Origin: an uncultured Caulobacterales bacterium
Lineage (GTDB): Bacteria; Pseudomonadota; Alphaproteobacteria; Caulobacterales; Caulobacteraceae
DNA: 64,000 nucleotides
Direction: 5' to 3'
Assembly: GCA_903840435.1 (NCBI GenBank)
Contig: CAIMFV010000061.1
Location: forward strand, 1-64,000
The notes under the pieces are model-generated. The model was given only the letters and a program-made list of their open reading frames with translations, was not told where the DNA came from and did not search any database. The position numbers and the translations under genes are program-made. This document shows, piece after piece, positions 37,482 to 46,926 of this stretch (position 1 is its first letter; each line of letters opens with the position of its first letter).

Positions 37482-39854
37482 CTAAGGCTTGGTGCGCGGT
37501 GTCGGTGGCGCATCCCCCGACATCAAGGGGTGCTCGGCAAGCGAGGTCGCCGCCGGAGGTGCAAGCACCGGGTCAGGCGCGGCCGGGGTCTTGGTCGGGT
37601 CGGCGGGAGCCGGGCCCTTGGGTTCGGTTCCCGGTTGGAAGGCTTCGACGTGGCCGCCAATATTGACCAGCTTGGCCATCTTCGGGGCTTTGAAATCTTC
37701 GGCAGGCATAGACTTGAGTGCGTCGCGCATGAAGTCGATAAAGATTGGCACAGCGGCATGGGCGCCGGTTTCGCCTTCGCCGAGGCTGCGATTGTCGTCA
37801 AACCCGACAAAGACGCCGACAACAAGGCTTGGCGTATAGCCAACAAACCAAGCCGAACGATAATCATTGGTCGTGCCGGTCTTTCCGGCAATATGGCGGC
37901 CCAAGGTGGCCACAGCGGCTGCCGTCCCATTGGTCGTGACGCCTTCCAACATCAAGGTGATTTGGTAGGCGGTCACCGGGTCCATGATTTGCGCGCCATT
38001 GGGCGTCAGCCGAGGCGATTCGTCGCCAGTATAGGGGTTGGCGCAGCGCGGACAGTCGCGTTTGTCGGCCTGCCAGATGGGCTGGCCTTGACGATCTTCA
38101 ATCAACTCAACCAGATGGGGATCAATGCGCCGCCCACCATTGGCAAAGGCCGCATAGGCCGCTGTCATCCGGTAGGGCGTTGTTTCGCCCGCGCCAAGTG
38201 ACATGGCCAGCACTGGGGCCAGATCATCGACGACGCCCGCCCTGACCGCCATGTCGCGGATCTTCTTCATGCCAATCTTCTGGGCGATCCGGACCGTCAT
38301 CTGGTTTCGTGAATAGACAAGGCCAGAGCGGAAAATCGACGGCCCCGCTGATCCGCCCTCATAGTTTTCTGGCGCCCAGACCTTGCCGGTCGAATCGGTA
38401 AAGGTGATCGGCGCATCGAGCACGACCGAGGCGGGCGTAAAGCCGTTTTCCAACGCACTGGCATAGACAAAGGGCTTGAACGACGAACCCGGTTGCCTCT
38501 GGGCTTGGGTGGCGCGGTTGAATTTCGACACCGAGAAGCTGTAGCCGCCGACAAGCGCCAAAACCCGGCCAGATCGTGGATCCAGCGCGACGAGGGCGCC
38601 ATTGACCAGGGGCGCTTGACGCAAACCAAACAGGCGGCCCGCCCCGCTATGTTCGACAAAGACGAGATCGCCAGGGGCTAACCCCTTCCCGGCCTTGGCC
38701 CAGGCCGCATCGGCAGGCTCGAGCTCGCCTTCAGAACCATCCGTCAGCTTCAACCGCACGCCACCTTGCACACGGGTAAGGAGCGCGACCTGCCAGGTTG
38801 AGCGCTCGGCGGGTGGCGCATGGGTCGCGGCCGCCTTGGTCCACTGGGCGTCATTTGGATCAATATGCTCAAGCGGCCCACGCCAGCCATGACGATGGTC
38901 ATAGCTTTCAAGGCCCTTCATCAAGGCGACACGGGCCGCCGTTTGCAGCCGGGAATCGAGTGTGGTGCGCATGTAAAGGCCGCCATCTTCGACCTTTTTT
39001 CCGACATTGGCGAAGGCGCGTTGGCGCACCTCTTCCATGAAATAATCGGCGTCGAGATAATGGGTGCGTTCCGGCCTTATCTGGACCTTGAGGTCCTCGT
39101 GCATCGCAGCGTCAGCTTGGGCACGGGTGACGAAGCCCTCGTCGGCCATGGTACCTAGCACCCAGTTTCGCCGTCTGATTGCCTCGGACCGGCGACGGAT
39201 CGGGTCATAGTTGGACGGTCCCTTGGGCAGGCTGGCCAGATAGGCCATTTCAGCAAGCGACAACTCGCCCATGGGCTTGCCAAAGTAGTTATAGGCCGCT
39301 GCGCCGACGCCAAACGAGCGATAGCCAAGCCAGATTTCGTTCAGATAGAGCTCGAGGATTCGGGTCTTGGGCAGGGTTTCTTCGATGCGCCGGGCCAGAA
39401 TGGCTTCTTTGATCTTACGGCCAAAACTGTGCTCGCCGGACAGGAGGATGTTTTTGGCCACCTGTTGGGTGATGGTCGAGCCGCCTTGTAACCTGCGCCC
39501 TCGCACCACATTGAAGGCGTCTCGCGTGACCGCGCGGCCCAGACCCGACAGATCAATTCCGCCATGCTCAAAAAATTTGCGGTCCTCTGCGGCTAAAAAG
39601 GCACGCGCCAGCAAGGGAGGAATTTGGTCATAGGGCGCAAAAATCCGCCGCTCCTTGCCCACCTCACCAATTAAGGTGCCGTCCCAGGCATAGACGCGCG
39701 TCGAGGTGGGCGGCCGATATTCGGCCAACTGGTTGGCGTCTGGCAGATCGTGAAAAAGCCAAGCTGCGTACACCGCCAGGGTGAAGCCCGCGACCGCGAT
39801 GAGGCTGAGGCAGACGACGCCTGCAATCGCCACCCATCGTCCCGCTGCTTTCAA
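37482..39854 (-). CDS. Penicillin-binding protein 1A (class A bifunctional PBP)
   Basis: A 790-aa peptidoglycan synthase. An N-terminal membrane span (WVAIAGVVCLSLIAVAGFTL) is followed by the GT51 glycosyltransferase: AAEDRKFFEHGGIDL, GGSTITQQVAKNILL, EAILARRIEETLPK. The transpeptidase has SxxK in QPGSSFKPFVYASAL (near 457), SRN in YSRNQMTV and KTGTTNDYRSAWFVGYTP. The tail after ~740 is rich in Pro/Ala. Start TTG 39854 is preceded by AAGGGGA at 6-nt spacing; an ATG nearby is out of frame. It lies downstream of amiC on the same strand. Ends 6 nt from the convergent transglutaminase. Confidence 0.95.
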   Translation of the reverse strand: MKAAGRWVAIAGVVCLSLIAVAGFTLAVYAAWLFHDLPDANQLAEYRPPTSTRVYAWDGTLIGEVGKERRIFAPYDQIPPLLARAFLAAEDRKFFEHGGIDLSGLGRAVTRDAFNVVRGRRLQGGSTITQQVAKNILLSGEHSFGRKIKEAILARRIEETLPKTRILELYLNEIWLGYRSFGVGAAAYNYFGKPMGELSLAEMAYLASLPKGPSNYDPIRRRSEAIRRRNWVLGTMADEGFVTRAQADAAMHEDLKVQIRPERTHYLDADYFMEEVRQRAFANVGKKVEDGGLYMRTTLDSRLQTAARVALMKGLESYDHRHGWRGPLEHIDPNDAQWTKAAATHAPPAERSTWQVALLTRVQGGVRLKLTDGSEGELEPADAAWAKAGKGLAPGDLVFVEHSGAGRLFGLRQAPLVNGALVALDPRSGRVLALVGGYSFSVSKFNRATQAQRQPGSSFKPFVYASALENGFTPASVVLDAPITFTDSTGKVWAPENYEGGSAGPSIFRSGLVYSRNQMTVRIAQKIGMKKIRDMAVRAGVVDDLAPVLAMSLGAGETTPYRMTAAYAAFANGGRRIDPHLVELIEDRQGQPIWQADKRDCPRCANPYTGDESPRLTPNGAQIMDPVTAYQITLMLEGVTTNGTAAAVATLGRHIAGKTGTTNDYRSAWFVGYTPSLVVGVFVGFDDNRSLGEGETGAHAAVPIFIDFMRDALKSMPAEDFKAPKMAKLVNIGGHVEAFQPGTEPKGPAPADPTKTPAAPDPVLAPPAATSLAEHPLMSGDAPPTPRTKP

Positions 39855-40056
39855 ACCACATCCCCTTCACCGACGCCGATTCAGCCTGGAAGCGCTGATG
39901 ACGCCCGCACGCACTACCCCTCCCGCGCGCCCCGCGAAAGGGTTAAGACGAATCCCGTCTGGCGTGGCGTGCGTCAAGTCCCTTTCCGCTTTGCGGCCTG
40001 GGAAAGCGTGGCTTGGAGAAATAGGTATCGGGACGAAGTCTGGGCTCGGGGCGTAT

Positions 40057-41319
40057 TTAACGCAGGGCGATACGCGTTTGTCGCGAGAAATAGGCGTCGA
40101 TGGATTCGGCCACGGCATCGGCCAGCTTCTTGCGCGCTTCCGGCGAGGACAGCCTTTGCTCGTCAAGTGGATTGGAGATAAAGCCCATCTCCAACAGCAC
40201 GGCAGGAACGTCTGGGGCCAACAAGACCATATAGTTGGCGTCGCGATGGCTGCGGCGCAAAAGGTCAACCCGCCCGCTCAGCCGGTCGAGCAAGATATTG
40301 GCAAAGCCTGAGGACTGGTTGGTGGTTTCCCGCTGGGTCAAGTCCAAGAGGATGCGATTGACCGACGGATCGCGCCCAGGAAGGTCAACATTGATGAACC
40401 AATCGGAGTGCGAAATCACCTTACGCGCCACGCGGTCAACGCCCTTATCCGACAGGGTATAGACCGTGGCGCCGTGCAGGTTCGGGTCTTGGATCGAATC
40501 GGCGTGCAGCGAGATGAACAGGTCAGCGTTTTCGCGCCGCGCAATTTGGACCCGCTGTTCGAGGGGGATGAAGGTGTCGTCAGTCCGCGTCATGACCACC
40601 TGATACCGACCTGTCGCCATGAGACGGTCGCGCAGGGCGCGCGCCGCCGCAAGGCTGACGTCTTTTTCACGATCTTCAGTACCCGACGCGCCGGGGTCCT
40701 TGCCGCCGTGGCCCGCGTCAATGACGATCACCTTGCGCGAAGACACTTGATTACGGGCGGCAAATCGCGCCGCAGCGGCGTTAAGCTTTTGGGTGGCGAG
40801 CGCGGAGGGCGCGTCATCGGGTTGCGGTGCGCGAGGGGCGGTTTGCCCGGCGCTCGGCTCAAGGTTTGGGGTCACCGCACCGTCCGCGGGTCCAAAGTCG
40901 ATCACATAGCGATAGACCTTCACGCCATCGTCTGGCGGCAGCAGGAAACGGCGCTTGACCACTGAGGGTCGATCAAAGTCGAGGTCAAGCTTGGCGCTGT
41001 CCGCCCCTGGGCTCGACCGCCACTGACGCAAGAGCCCAACAGCCCGACCGCTCTGATCGCTTGAGGTGCGTGCATGGGACAAGACGACGCTGAGATGCTT
41101 TTGCCCAACACCTTTTGGATCTTCAACCACGACGCGGGCCATGGCTGGCTGGTCTAGCTCCAGCACCATTCGGGTTTCGGTGGCGCCATTACCGACGCGC
41201 ACATGCAAAAGCTCGCTCGTCGCTTGGCGGTACGCGACCGCCGCCGTCGAGGCTCCGCCAATGGCGACCAGCCCCAAGGCCAGCCAACCCCAAGTCAACT
41301 TCCGTTCAAGCAGACGCAA
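40057..41319 (-). CDS. amiC: N-acetylmuramoyl-L-alanine amidase, AmiC type
   Basis: A 420-aa exported amidase that splits daughter-cell peptidoglycan. After a signal anchor (WGWLALGLVAIGGASTAAVAY) comes an AMIN-like beta domain (residues ~35-150), then Amidase_3 with zinc ligands in VIVIDAGHGGKDPGASG (near 198), the Glu in EKDVSLAAARALRD, His in LFISLHADSI and VLLEMGFISNPLDEQ. Start is TTG 41319 with GAGGAG at 8-nt spacing, a convincing site. A divergent rne and downstream PBP1A make a gene order common in alphaproteobacteria. A 202-nt gap precedes the PBP gene; no gene was seen in it. Confidence 0.94.
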   Translation of the reverse strand: MRLLERKLTWGWLALGLVAIGGASTAAVAYRQATSELLHVRVGNGATETRMVLELDQPAMARVVVEDPKGVGQKHLSVVLSHARTSSDQSGRAVGLLRQWRSSPGADSAKLDLDFDRPSVVKRRFLLPPDDGVKVYRYVIDFGPADGAVTPNLEPSAGQTAPRAPQPDDAPSALATQKLNAAAARFAARNQVSSRKVIVIDAGHGGKDPGASGTEDREKDVSLAAARALRDRLMATGRYQVVMTRTDDTFIPLEQRVQIARRENADLFISLHADSIQDPNLHGATVYTLSDKGVDRVARKVISHSDWFINVDLPGRDPSVNRILLDLTQRETTNQSSGFANILLDRLSGRVDLLRRSHRDANYMVLLAPDVPAVLLEMGFISNPLDEQRLSSPEARKKLADAVAESIDAYFSRQTRIALR

Positions 41320-41792
41320 ATCCGTCGCTCCTCAGCCCACCACTTCACCGTGCCTCCCCCTTTTTGGGAAGGCGTTTTTTTTAGGCCTTATCGTCTGAGT
41401 CCGAATGAGATTCAGCCGTAGCCTTATGACCTCACCTTGCACGGTTTCAGAAAAAAAAACCTTAACCTTGGCGCTGTTACCGCAGTGCTTTCCTTTTTTT
41501 CCATCTGATGCAATGGTAGGGCTGCGCAAGAGGGTAACTTGCCTGATCCTTGGAGACGGCCTTTTTTCGCCCGCGCGTCCCAGCTGATTTCATGTTTGCG
41601 TGAAATTGGCGCCCAAACTCGTTTCGCGCCCTTTGGCGCGTCTTAGGAAGCAACCCATGGCCTGCCTCGCCTGCGCCAGTTCTCACCCCCTCATCGCGTG
41701 GCCTATGCCGCGCCGAGGTGAGTTCGCGCGGCCGAGCGCCGTTCACCGGCCCCCCGCATCAGTGTCGGGCGCGCGCCGCAAGGAAAATTTTG
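41320..41792. other. Intergenic region between divergent amiC and rne (long rne leader)
   Basis: This 473-nt stretch holds no convincing gene. It is richer in A/T runs than its surroundings (A9 near 41451, T8 near 41375, T-runs near 41490 and 41565). It holds the terminator-like hairpin at 41352-41382 and a perfect CGCGCC-CTTT-GGCGCG hairpin at 41625-41640. A long structured leader fits RNase E, whose mRNA is autoregulated through its 5' UTR in enterics. No clear -35/-10 pair for rne was found. Confidence 0.5.
41352..41382 (+). terminator. Intrinsic terminator-like hairpin upstream of rne
   Basis: GCCT-C-CCC / GGG-A-AGGC (one mismatch) closes a CTTTTT loop and is followed by G and eight Ts at 41375-41382. 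Orientation is plus, although the genes to its left are on the minus strand. It could block antisense transcription into rne or act as an attenuator if transcription starts before it. Confidence 0.5.
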
Positions 41793-44588
41793 ATGACCAA
41801 AAGAATGTTGATCGACGCCGCCCACGCGGAAGAAACCCGCGTCGTGGTGGTGGATGGAACGCGTATCGAAGAACTTGATTTCGAGAGCCAGTCCCGCAAA
41901 CAGCTGCGGGGCAATATCTATCTCGCCAAGGTCACCCGCGTCGAACCGAGCTTGCAAGCCGCCTTTGTGGAATATGGCGGCAATCGGCACGGCTTCTTGG
42001 CCTTTAACGAAATTCATCCCGACTACTACCAAATCCCACTCGCCGACCGCGAAGCCCTTATGCGCGAAGAGGCCGAGGAGGAGGAGGAAGAGCGCCCGCA
42101 GCGCCGGGGCCGTCGCGCCCCTGCCCGCAATGAGGCCGAGCCAGATTCAGAAAGCGCCGGCGCCGAGGACGAAGACCTAAACGCCATCGATGACGACGAT
42201 GACGTGATGGAGGAGGAGCTCGAGCGCCGCCGCCGTCGGTTGATGCGGCGCTACAAGATCCAAGAAGTGATCAAACGCCGCCAGATCATGCTGATCCAGG
42301 TGGTCAAGGAAGAGCGTGGCAATAAGGGGGCGGCTCTGACCACCTATTTGTCGCTTGCGGGACGCTACTGCGTCTTGATGCCCAACACCGCGCGTGGTGG
42401 CGGCATTAGCCGCAAGATCACCAATGCTGCCGACCGCAAACGCCTGAAGGCCGCCGCCCAATCGCTCGATGTGCCCAATGGCATGGGCCTGATCGTCCGA
42501 ACCGCAGGCGCGGCGCGGACCAAGACCGAGATCAAGCGCGACTATGATTATTTGTTGCGTCTGTGGGAAAGCATTCGCGAGCTGACGCTGAAATCCATCG
42601 CGCCTGCCTTGATCTATGAGGAAGAGGACCTCGTCAAACGCGCCCTGCGCGACATGTACGACAAAGATATCGAATCGATCATGGTCGAAGGGGAGAGCGG
42701 CTACCGCGAGGCCCGCGACTTCATGCGGATGATCATGCCGTCCCAGGCCAAAAAGATCATTCAGCACAAGGAAGCCACGCCACTCTTCGTGCGTCACCGC
42801 ATCGAAGACCAGCTGGCGCAGTTGCACTCGACCACGGCGCCGTTGAAATCGGGCGGTTATCTGGTCATCAACCAGACCGAAGCCCTGGTCGCTATCGACG
42901 TCAACTCCGGCAAGGCAACCCGCGAGCGCAATATCGAAGCGACAGCGCTCAAAACCAATATGGAGGCGGCCGAAGAGGCAGCGCGCCAGATGCGTCTGCG
43001 CGATCTGGCAGGTCTGGTCGTCATCGACTTCATCGACATGGACGAGGGCAAGAACAATCGCGCCGTCGAAAAGAAGATGAAGGACTGCCTCAAGGATGAC
43101 CGCGCGCGCATCCAGATGGGCAAGATTTCTAGCTTTGGCCTGATGGAAATTTCCCGCCAACGCCGTCGCTCGGGGGTTTTGGAGGGCGCGACCCATGTCT
43201 GCGCACACTGCCAAGGCTCGGGGCGGATTCGTACCGTCGAGTCGAGTGCGCTGGCGGCCCTTCGTGCGGTCGAGATGGAGGCCGTGCGCGGCGGCGGCGG
43301 CTCGATCAATCTGCGGCTGCCAACGGCGGTGGCGCTCTATGTGCTGAACGAAAAGCGCGCCTATCTGGCGCGGCTGGAGACCAGCCAGGGCCTGTTCGTC
43401 ACCATTCAAATCGACGACAGCCTCGCGCCCGCCGAACAGTATATCGAACGGGTGACCCGCGAAGAAACTCGCGAGCGGGTGATCGAACCGCCGAAAGACC
43501 TACGTCCCGAACCCGCCGAACCTGACTTCATCGACGAGGTGGAGGAAGACGAGGACGAGAGCGAGGCCGAAGACGAAGATCGTGGCGGATCTGAGGGCCA
43601 AGCCGATCGGCCAACCTCGGCACGCTCTGAGCAAGACGCAGACGCCCGCGGCAAACGTCGGCGGCGGAGGCGGCGGGGCGGTCGGCGTGACGACGGGGGT
43701 GAGCGTGACGGTGGGCCAAGAGATGGCGCTGAGCGTGAGGCTGGCCAAACCGACGCTGACGACGATGAGGACGAGGGTGAGGACGGCACTGACGGTGCGC
43801 GTACTCCGGGCCGCGACCAGGACGCCGAGGCCAAACGCCGCCGCCGCCGTCGCGGGCGTCGGGGCGGACGGCGCACCCATGAGGACGAACGTCGCGATGT
43901 CTATCAATGGCGCGCGCCGCACGAGGAGCGTCAAAGCTTTGGTGAAGACGTCTATGCGTGGCGGGATGGCCTTGGACGTAAACCCTTGCCAGAAGGCGCC
44001 CGTCGCCCTGACGACGCAGGGCCGCGCCCTGTGGCCACCCATGCGCCGCCGCCTCGCAGCGATGGGGCGCTTGAAGGGGGCCGGGAAGGTGGACGCAGGC
44101 GTCGGGGTCGGCGCGGCGGTCGCGATCAGACCGATCTCGCCGGAGCGCCGCAGCCTGACATTGCCGACCTGAATGACGTCATGCCCATGACGGCGGAAGC
44201 GGTGCCGCCCGAGATGGACATCGCCGCACCGGTGCCGGAGGCGGACGCGCCAGAGGTGGGTGTGCCAGCCGTGGACGCGCCGGAATTGGTTGCGCCGGAA
44301 TTGGTCGCGCCAGAGTTCGTCGCGCCGGAAAAACCCAAGCGGGTCCGCGCCTCGCGCGCACGTAAGCCGAAGGCGGAGGCGGAGGCGGTCGAGACATCGG
44401 AAGCGCAGGCCTCAGACGCAAACGAAGCCTCCGTCGTGCCGCCGGTGGTCGACGCGCCGGCCGAGGCACCAGCGGCGATGCCTGAGCTCACCGTTTCACC
44501 GCCGCCCGCCGCACCTGGCGCGCCGGATCCGGCAGAAATCGGTACGCCGCCGGTGCAACCGAAGCGCGGGTGGTGGCGGAGATCGTGA
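41793..44588 (+). CDS. rne: Ribonuclease E
   Basis: A 931-aa endoribonuclease that starts RNA decay and rRNA/tRNA maturation. It begins MTKRMLIDAAHAEETRVVVV, with AGGA 8 nt upstream. The S1 domain (GNIYLAKVTRVEPSLQAAFVE) is interrupted after HPDYYQIP by an acidic, low-complexity insert of about 60 residues (EEAEEEEEERPQRRGRR...DDDDDVMEEELERRR), common in alphaproteobacterial RNase E. The DNase-I-like site has VAIDVNSGKATRE and VVIDFIDMDEGKNNR. The zinc link is CAHC. The C-terminal ~390 residues alternate acidic and Arg-rich blocks, a degradosome/RNA-binding scaffold, and include tandem VAPEL/F repeats near 44277-44331. Confidence 0.96.
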   Translation: MTKRMLIDAAHAEETRVVVVDGTRIEELDFESQSRKQLRGNIYLAKVTRVEPSLQAAFVEYGGNRHGFLAFNEIHPDYYQIPLADREALMREEAEEEEEERPQRRGRRAPARNEAEPDSESAGAEDEDLNAIDDDDDVMEEELERRRRRLMRRYKIQEVIKRRQIMLIQVVKEERGNKGAALTTYLSLAGRYCVLMPNTARGGGISRKITNAADRKRLKAAAQSLDVPNGMGLIVRTAGAARTKTEIKRDYDYLLRLWESIRELTLKSIAPALIYEEEDLVKRALRDMYDKDIESIMVEGESGYREARDFMRMIMPSQAKKIIQHKEATPLFVRHRIEDQLAQLHSTTAPLKSGGYLVINQTEALVAIDVNSGKATRERNIEATALKTNMEAAEEAARQMRLRDLAGLVVIDFIDMDEGKNNRAVEKKMKDCLKDDRARIQMGKISSFGLMEISRQRRRSGVLEGATHVCAHCQGSGRIRTVESSALAALRAVEMEAVRGGGGSINLRLPTAVALYVLNEKRAYLARLETSQGLFVTIQIDDSLAPAEQYIERVTREETRERVIEPPKDLRPEPAEPDFIDEVEEDEDESEAEDEDRGGSEGQADRPTSARSEQDADARGKRRRRRRRGGRRDDGGERDGGPRDGAEREAGQTDADDDEDEGEDGTDGARTPGRDQDAEAKRRRRRRGRRGGRRTHEDERRDVYQWRAPHEERQSFGEDVYAWRDGLGRKPLPEGARRPDDAGPRPVATHAPPPRSDGALEGGREGGRRRRGRRGGRDQTDLAGAPQPDIADLNDVMPMTAEAVPPEMDIAAPVPEADAPEVGVPAVDAPELVAPELVAPEFVAPEKPKRVRASRARKPKAEAEAVETSEAQASDANEASVVPPVVDAPAEAPAAMPELTVSPPPAAPGAPDPAEIGTPPVQPKRGWWRRS

Positions 44589-44610
44589 TTTCGCACTATG
44601 TTGGTTGGGG

Positions 44611-44641
44611 CAGCCTGTTCGATCGGCGATTGAACAGGCTG
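44611..44641 (+). terminator. Hairpin after rne
   Basis: CAGCCTGTTC-(11 nt)-GAACAGGCTG is a perfect 10-bp stem, 22 nt past the rne stop. It is followed by G/C-rich sequence rather than Ts, so it may protect the 3' end or terminate only partly before the M48 gene. Confidence 0.45.
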
Positions 44642-44676
44642 GGGCGCGGGGCTTGTTACGAGGAGTTGTCACCCGC

Positions 44677-46104
44677 ATGGCCTTTTCCGATCTCGCCCAG
44701 ACCTTGAGCCGGGCACGCCCCCCTTTAGCACTTCGCGGCGGTGCCTGGGCGCTGAGCGTCTTCGCGATTGGCCTGATCGCGGTGCAGACGCCTGTGCGAG
44801 CGCAAGACGCTGGCATCAGCCTTCTTCGTGACACGGAGATCGAAGAGACCCTGCACGCCGATGCGGACCCTGTCTTTGTCGCCGCGGGCCTTAACCCGAA
44901 GGATGTCACCATCCTGCTCATCGGCGATAAGGAACTGAACGCCGTCACTATGAACGGCCAGTTGATCGGCATTAATACGGGCCTGATCACCGAAACCGCC
45001 AATCCGAACCAACTGATCGGCGTCATCGCCCACGAAACCGGCCATGCCGCCGGTGGCCATACGGTCAGATCGGGTGAGATGGAAAAGGCTGCAATGAAGC
45101 CCTTTCTGATCAGCCTTGGGCTGGGCGTATTGGCAGCCGCGGCGGGCGCGCCCGACGCAGGTATTGCGCTCTTGGGCAGTTCCCAATATTTCGGCGAGCT
45201 TGGCGCCCTCACCTATTCTCGGGGACAAGAGGCCGCCGCCGACCAGGCCGCCGTTACCTATTTGGAACGGGCCGGTCTTTCCTCGCGCGGGCTGGTCGAG
45301 TTTTTCGACAATTTCCGCTACGAGGAGGTCTTCTCCCAAGCGCGGCGTTTCCCGTTCTTTCAAAGCCATCCCTTGTCAGGCGACCGGATTGAACTGTTGC
45401 GCCGTCGCGCCTCGGAGCAGCCGCACTTCACCGAGGTCGATACCCCCGAAGCCCTGGCGCGACACGAAGTTATGAAGGCCAAGCTGTTCGCCTTCATCAA
45501 TCCGCCGCAGCAAACCTATATCAAGTACTCAGAAACCGATAAGAGCTTCCCGGCCCGCTATGCGCGCGCCATCGCCTATTATCGCGCGCTCGAAACCGAA
45601 CACGCCATCGCCGCGATTGACAGCCTGCTGCACGACCATCCCGACAATCCCTATCTGTGGGAGCTCAAGGGACAGGTCTATTTCGAAGTCGCCAAACCCG
45701 CCGACGCTGAAGCCGCCCATCGTCGCTCGGTGGAGCTGAAACCCAAGGCGGCGCTTTTGCGCATCAATCTGGCGCAAGCCATTCTCGCCCAGAACGATCC
45801 GAAGCGGGCTGATGAGGCGATTGGCGAGTTGAAGGCGGCGCTGACAATAGAAAATGACAACGGGTTTGCGTGGCGCCTGATGGCCCAGGCCTATGACAGC
45901 AAGGGCGATGGCGGCGACGCACGCCTCGCCTCAGCCGAAGAGCGCTATGCCGTTGGCGACTTCACCTATGCGCGCATCTTTGCGCTCAGGGCACGCGAAA
46001 TGTTGAAAAAGGATTCGCCCGAATGGCGACGGGCGACCGATATCGTGCTCGTTTCCAATCCGACCCGCGACGACTTGCGGGCCATGGCGGGCCAGAAGGG
46101 ATAG
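44677..46104 (+). CDS. M48 family metalloprotease with TPR repeats (BepA/YfgC-like)
   Basis: A 475-aa periplasmic protease. Signal peptide: LRGGAWALSVFAIGLIAVQT, cleaved near VRA-QDA. The zinc site is VIAHETGHAAGGHTVR (near residue 119) with the third ligand in SRGQEAAADQAAVTYL. From ~300 on, TPR repeats follow (NPYLWELKGQVYFEVAKPADAEAAH...). In E. coli the related BepA controls outer-membrane protein assembly. Start ATG 44677 has AGGAG upstream; readings that start further left overlap rne and are not supported. The gene ends flush with the next one. Confidence 0.92.
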   Translation: MAFSDLAQTLSRARPPLALRGGAWALSVFAIGLIAVQTPVRAQDAGISLLRDTEIEETLHADADPVFVAAGLNPKDVTILLIGDKELNAVTMNGQLIGINTGLITETANPNQLIGVIAHETGHAAGGHTVRSGEMEKAAMKPFLISLGLGVLAAAAGAPDAGIALLGSSQYFGELGALTYSRGQEAAADQAAVTYLERAGLSSRGLVEFFDNFRYEEVFSQARRFPFFQSHPLSGDRIELLRRRASEQPHFTEVDTPEALARHEVMKAKLFAFINPPQQTYIKYSETDKSFPARYARAIAYYRALETEHAIAAIDSLLHDHPDNPYLWELKGQVYFEVAKPADAEAAHRRSVELKPKAALLRINLAQAILAQNDPKRADEAIGELKAALTIENDNGFAWRLMAQAYDSKGDGGDARLASAEERYAVGDFTYARIFALRAREMLKKDSPEWRRATDIVLVSNPTRDDLRAMAGQKG

Positions 46105-46116
46105 GTGGGGACTAAG

Positions 46117-46896
46117 ATGGGGTGGTTAGAGTTGAAGTCGCGCTCGAAGACCTTTGCCGCTTTCGCAACCATGGGGGTGATCGTGGTGGTCTCGGCCTTC
46201 ACGGCCGCTCGCTGTGCTGAGCCCGCCAAACCGGTCGAGGTCGATGAAGCCTTTGGCCAGAAGGTTCGCGCCTATCTCCTGTCCCACCCTGAGGTGATTG
46301 AAGAGGCGGTCGAGGCGCTGAAAGTCAAGGAACAGCATCAGGCCGAGCTCGACGCGTCGAAGGCGATTGGCCAAAACCGCGACAAGCTTAATCATACGGC
46401 GGGCGACCCAAGTCTTGGGGCCGGACCTGTCACCCTGGTCGAGTTTTTCGATTATCGCTGTGCCTATTGCAAGGCGGCTGCGCCGCGCATTCCCGGCCTT
46501 GTGGCGGAAAATCCAAATATACGCATCGTCTTTAAAGAATTTCCCATCCTGACCGAAGTGTCCGAACACGCCGCCCGCGCCGCACTCGCCGCTGAGGCCC
46601 AAGGAAAATATATGCCTGTGCATCTCGCCTTTATGGCGGAGAAGGCCTTGGACGATGCGGCCATTGATCGGATTTTGCGCGAAAAAGGCGTCGACCTTGA
46701 TCGGGCCCATGCCGATATGAAATCGGCGGCAATTGCAAAGAAGATCGAGGACAATAAGGCGCTGGCCCATGCGGTGGGCGTCGATGGAACACCGGGCTTT
46801 GTCGTCGGTGACAAACTGATCGGCGGCTTTGTCGAAACTGACATTCTGGCTGCGGTGAAAGCCCAATCTGACACGACGCCGAAAACAGGATCCTAA
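46117..46896 (+). CDS. DsbA-family thiol:disulfide oxidoreductase, exported
   Basis: A 259-aa thioredoxin-fold protein. An N-terminal signal (FAAFATMGVIVVVSAFTAA) is followed by a helical segment (residues ~35-85) and the DsbA-like fold with FFDYRCAYCKAAAPRI, the C-A-Y-C redox pair at about 115/118. The cis-Pro loop is GVDGTPGFVVGDKLIGG. This resembles the BdbD/Com1 group. ATG 46117 is preferred over GTG 46105, which touches the stop of the preceding gene. It is a likely client-facing partner for DsbB at 28756-29298. Confidence 0.9.
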   Translation: MGWLELKSRSKTFAAFATMGVIVVVSAFTAARCAEPAKPVEVDEAFGQKVRAYLLSHPEVIEEAVEALKVKEQHQAELDASKAIGQNRDKLNHTAGDPSLGAGPVTLVEFFDYRCAYCKAAAPRIPGLVAENPNIRIVFKEFPILTEVSEHAARAALAAEAQGKYMPVHLAFMAEKALDDAAIDRILREKGVDLDRAHADMKSAAIAKKIEDNKALAHAVGVDGTPGFVVGDKLIGGFVETDILAAVKAQSDTTPKTGS

Positions 46897-46926
46897 GCCC
46901 CCTCCCCTTCAGATAGGTAAATCGCC

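Noticed and set aside
42177-43409. 410-codon frame antisense to rne
   Set aside because: Shadow frame caused by GC-rich codon bias of rne; no domain or ribosome binding site, and RNase E is certain on the other strand.
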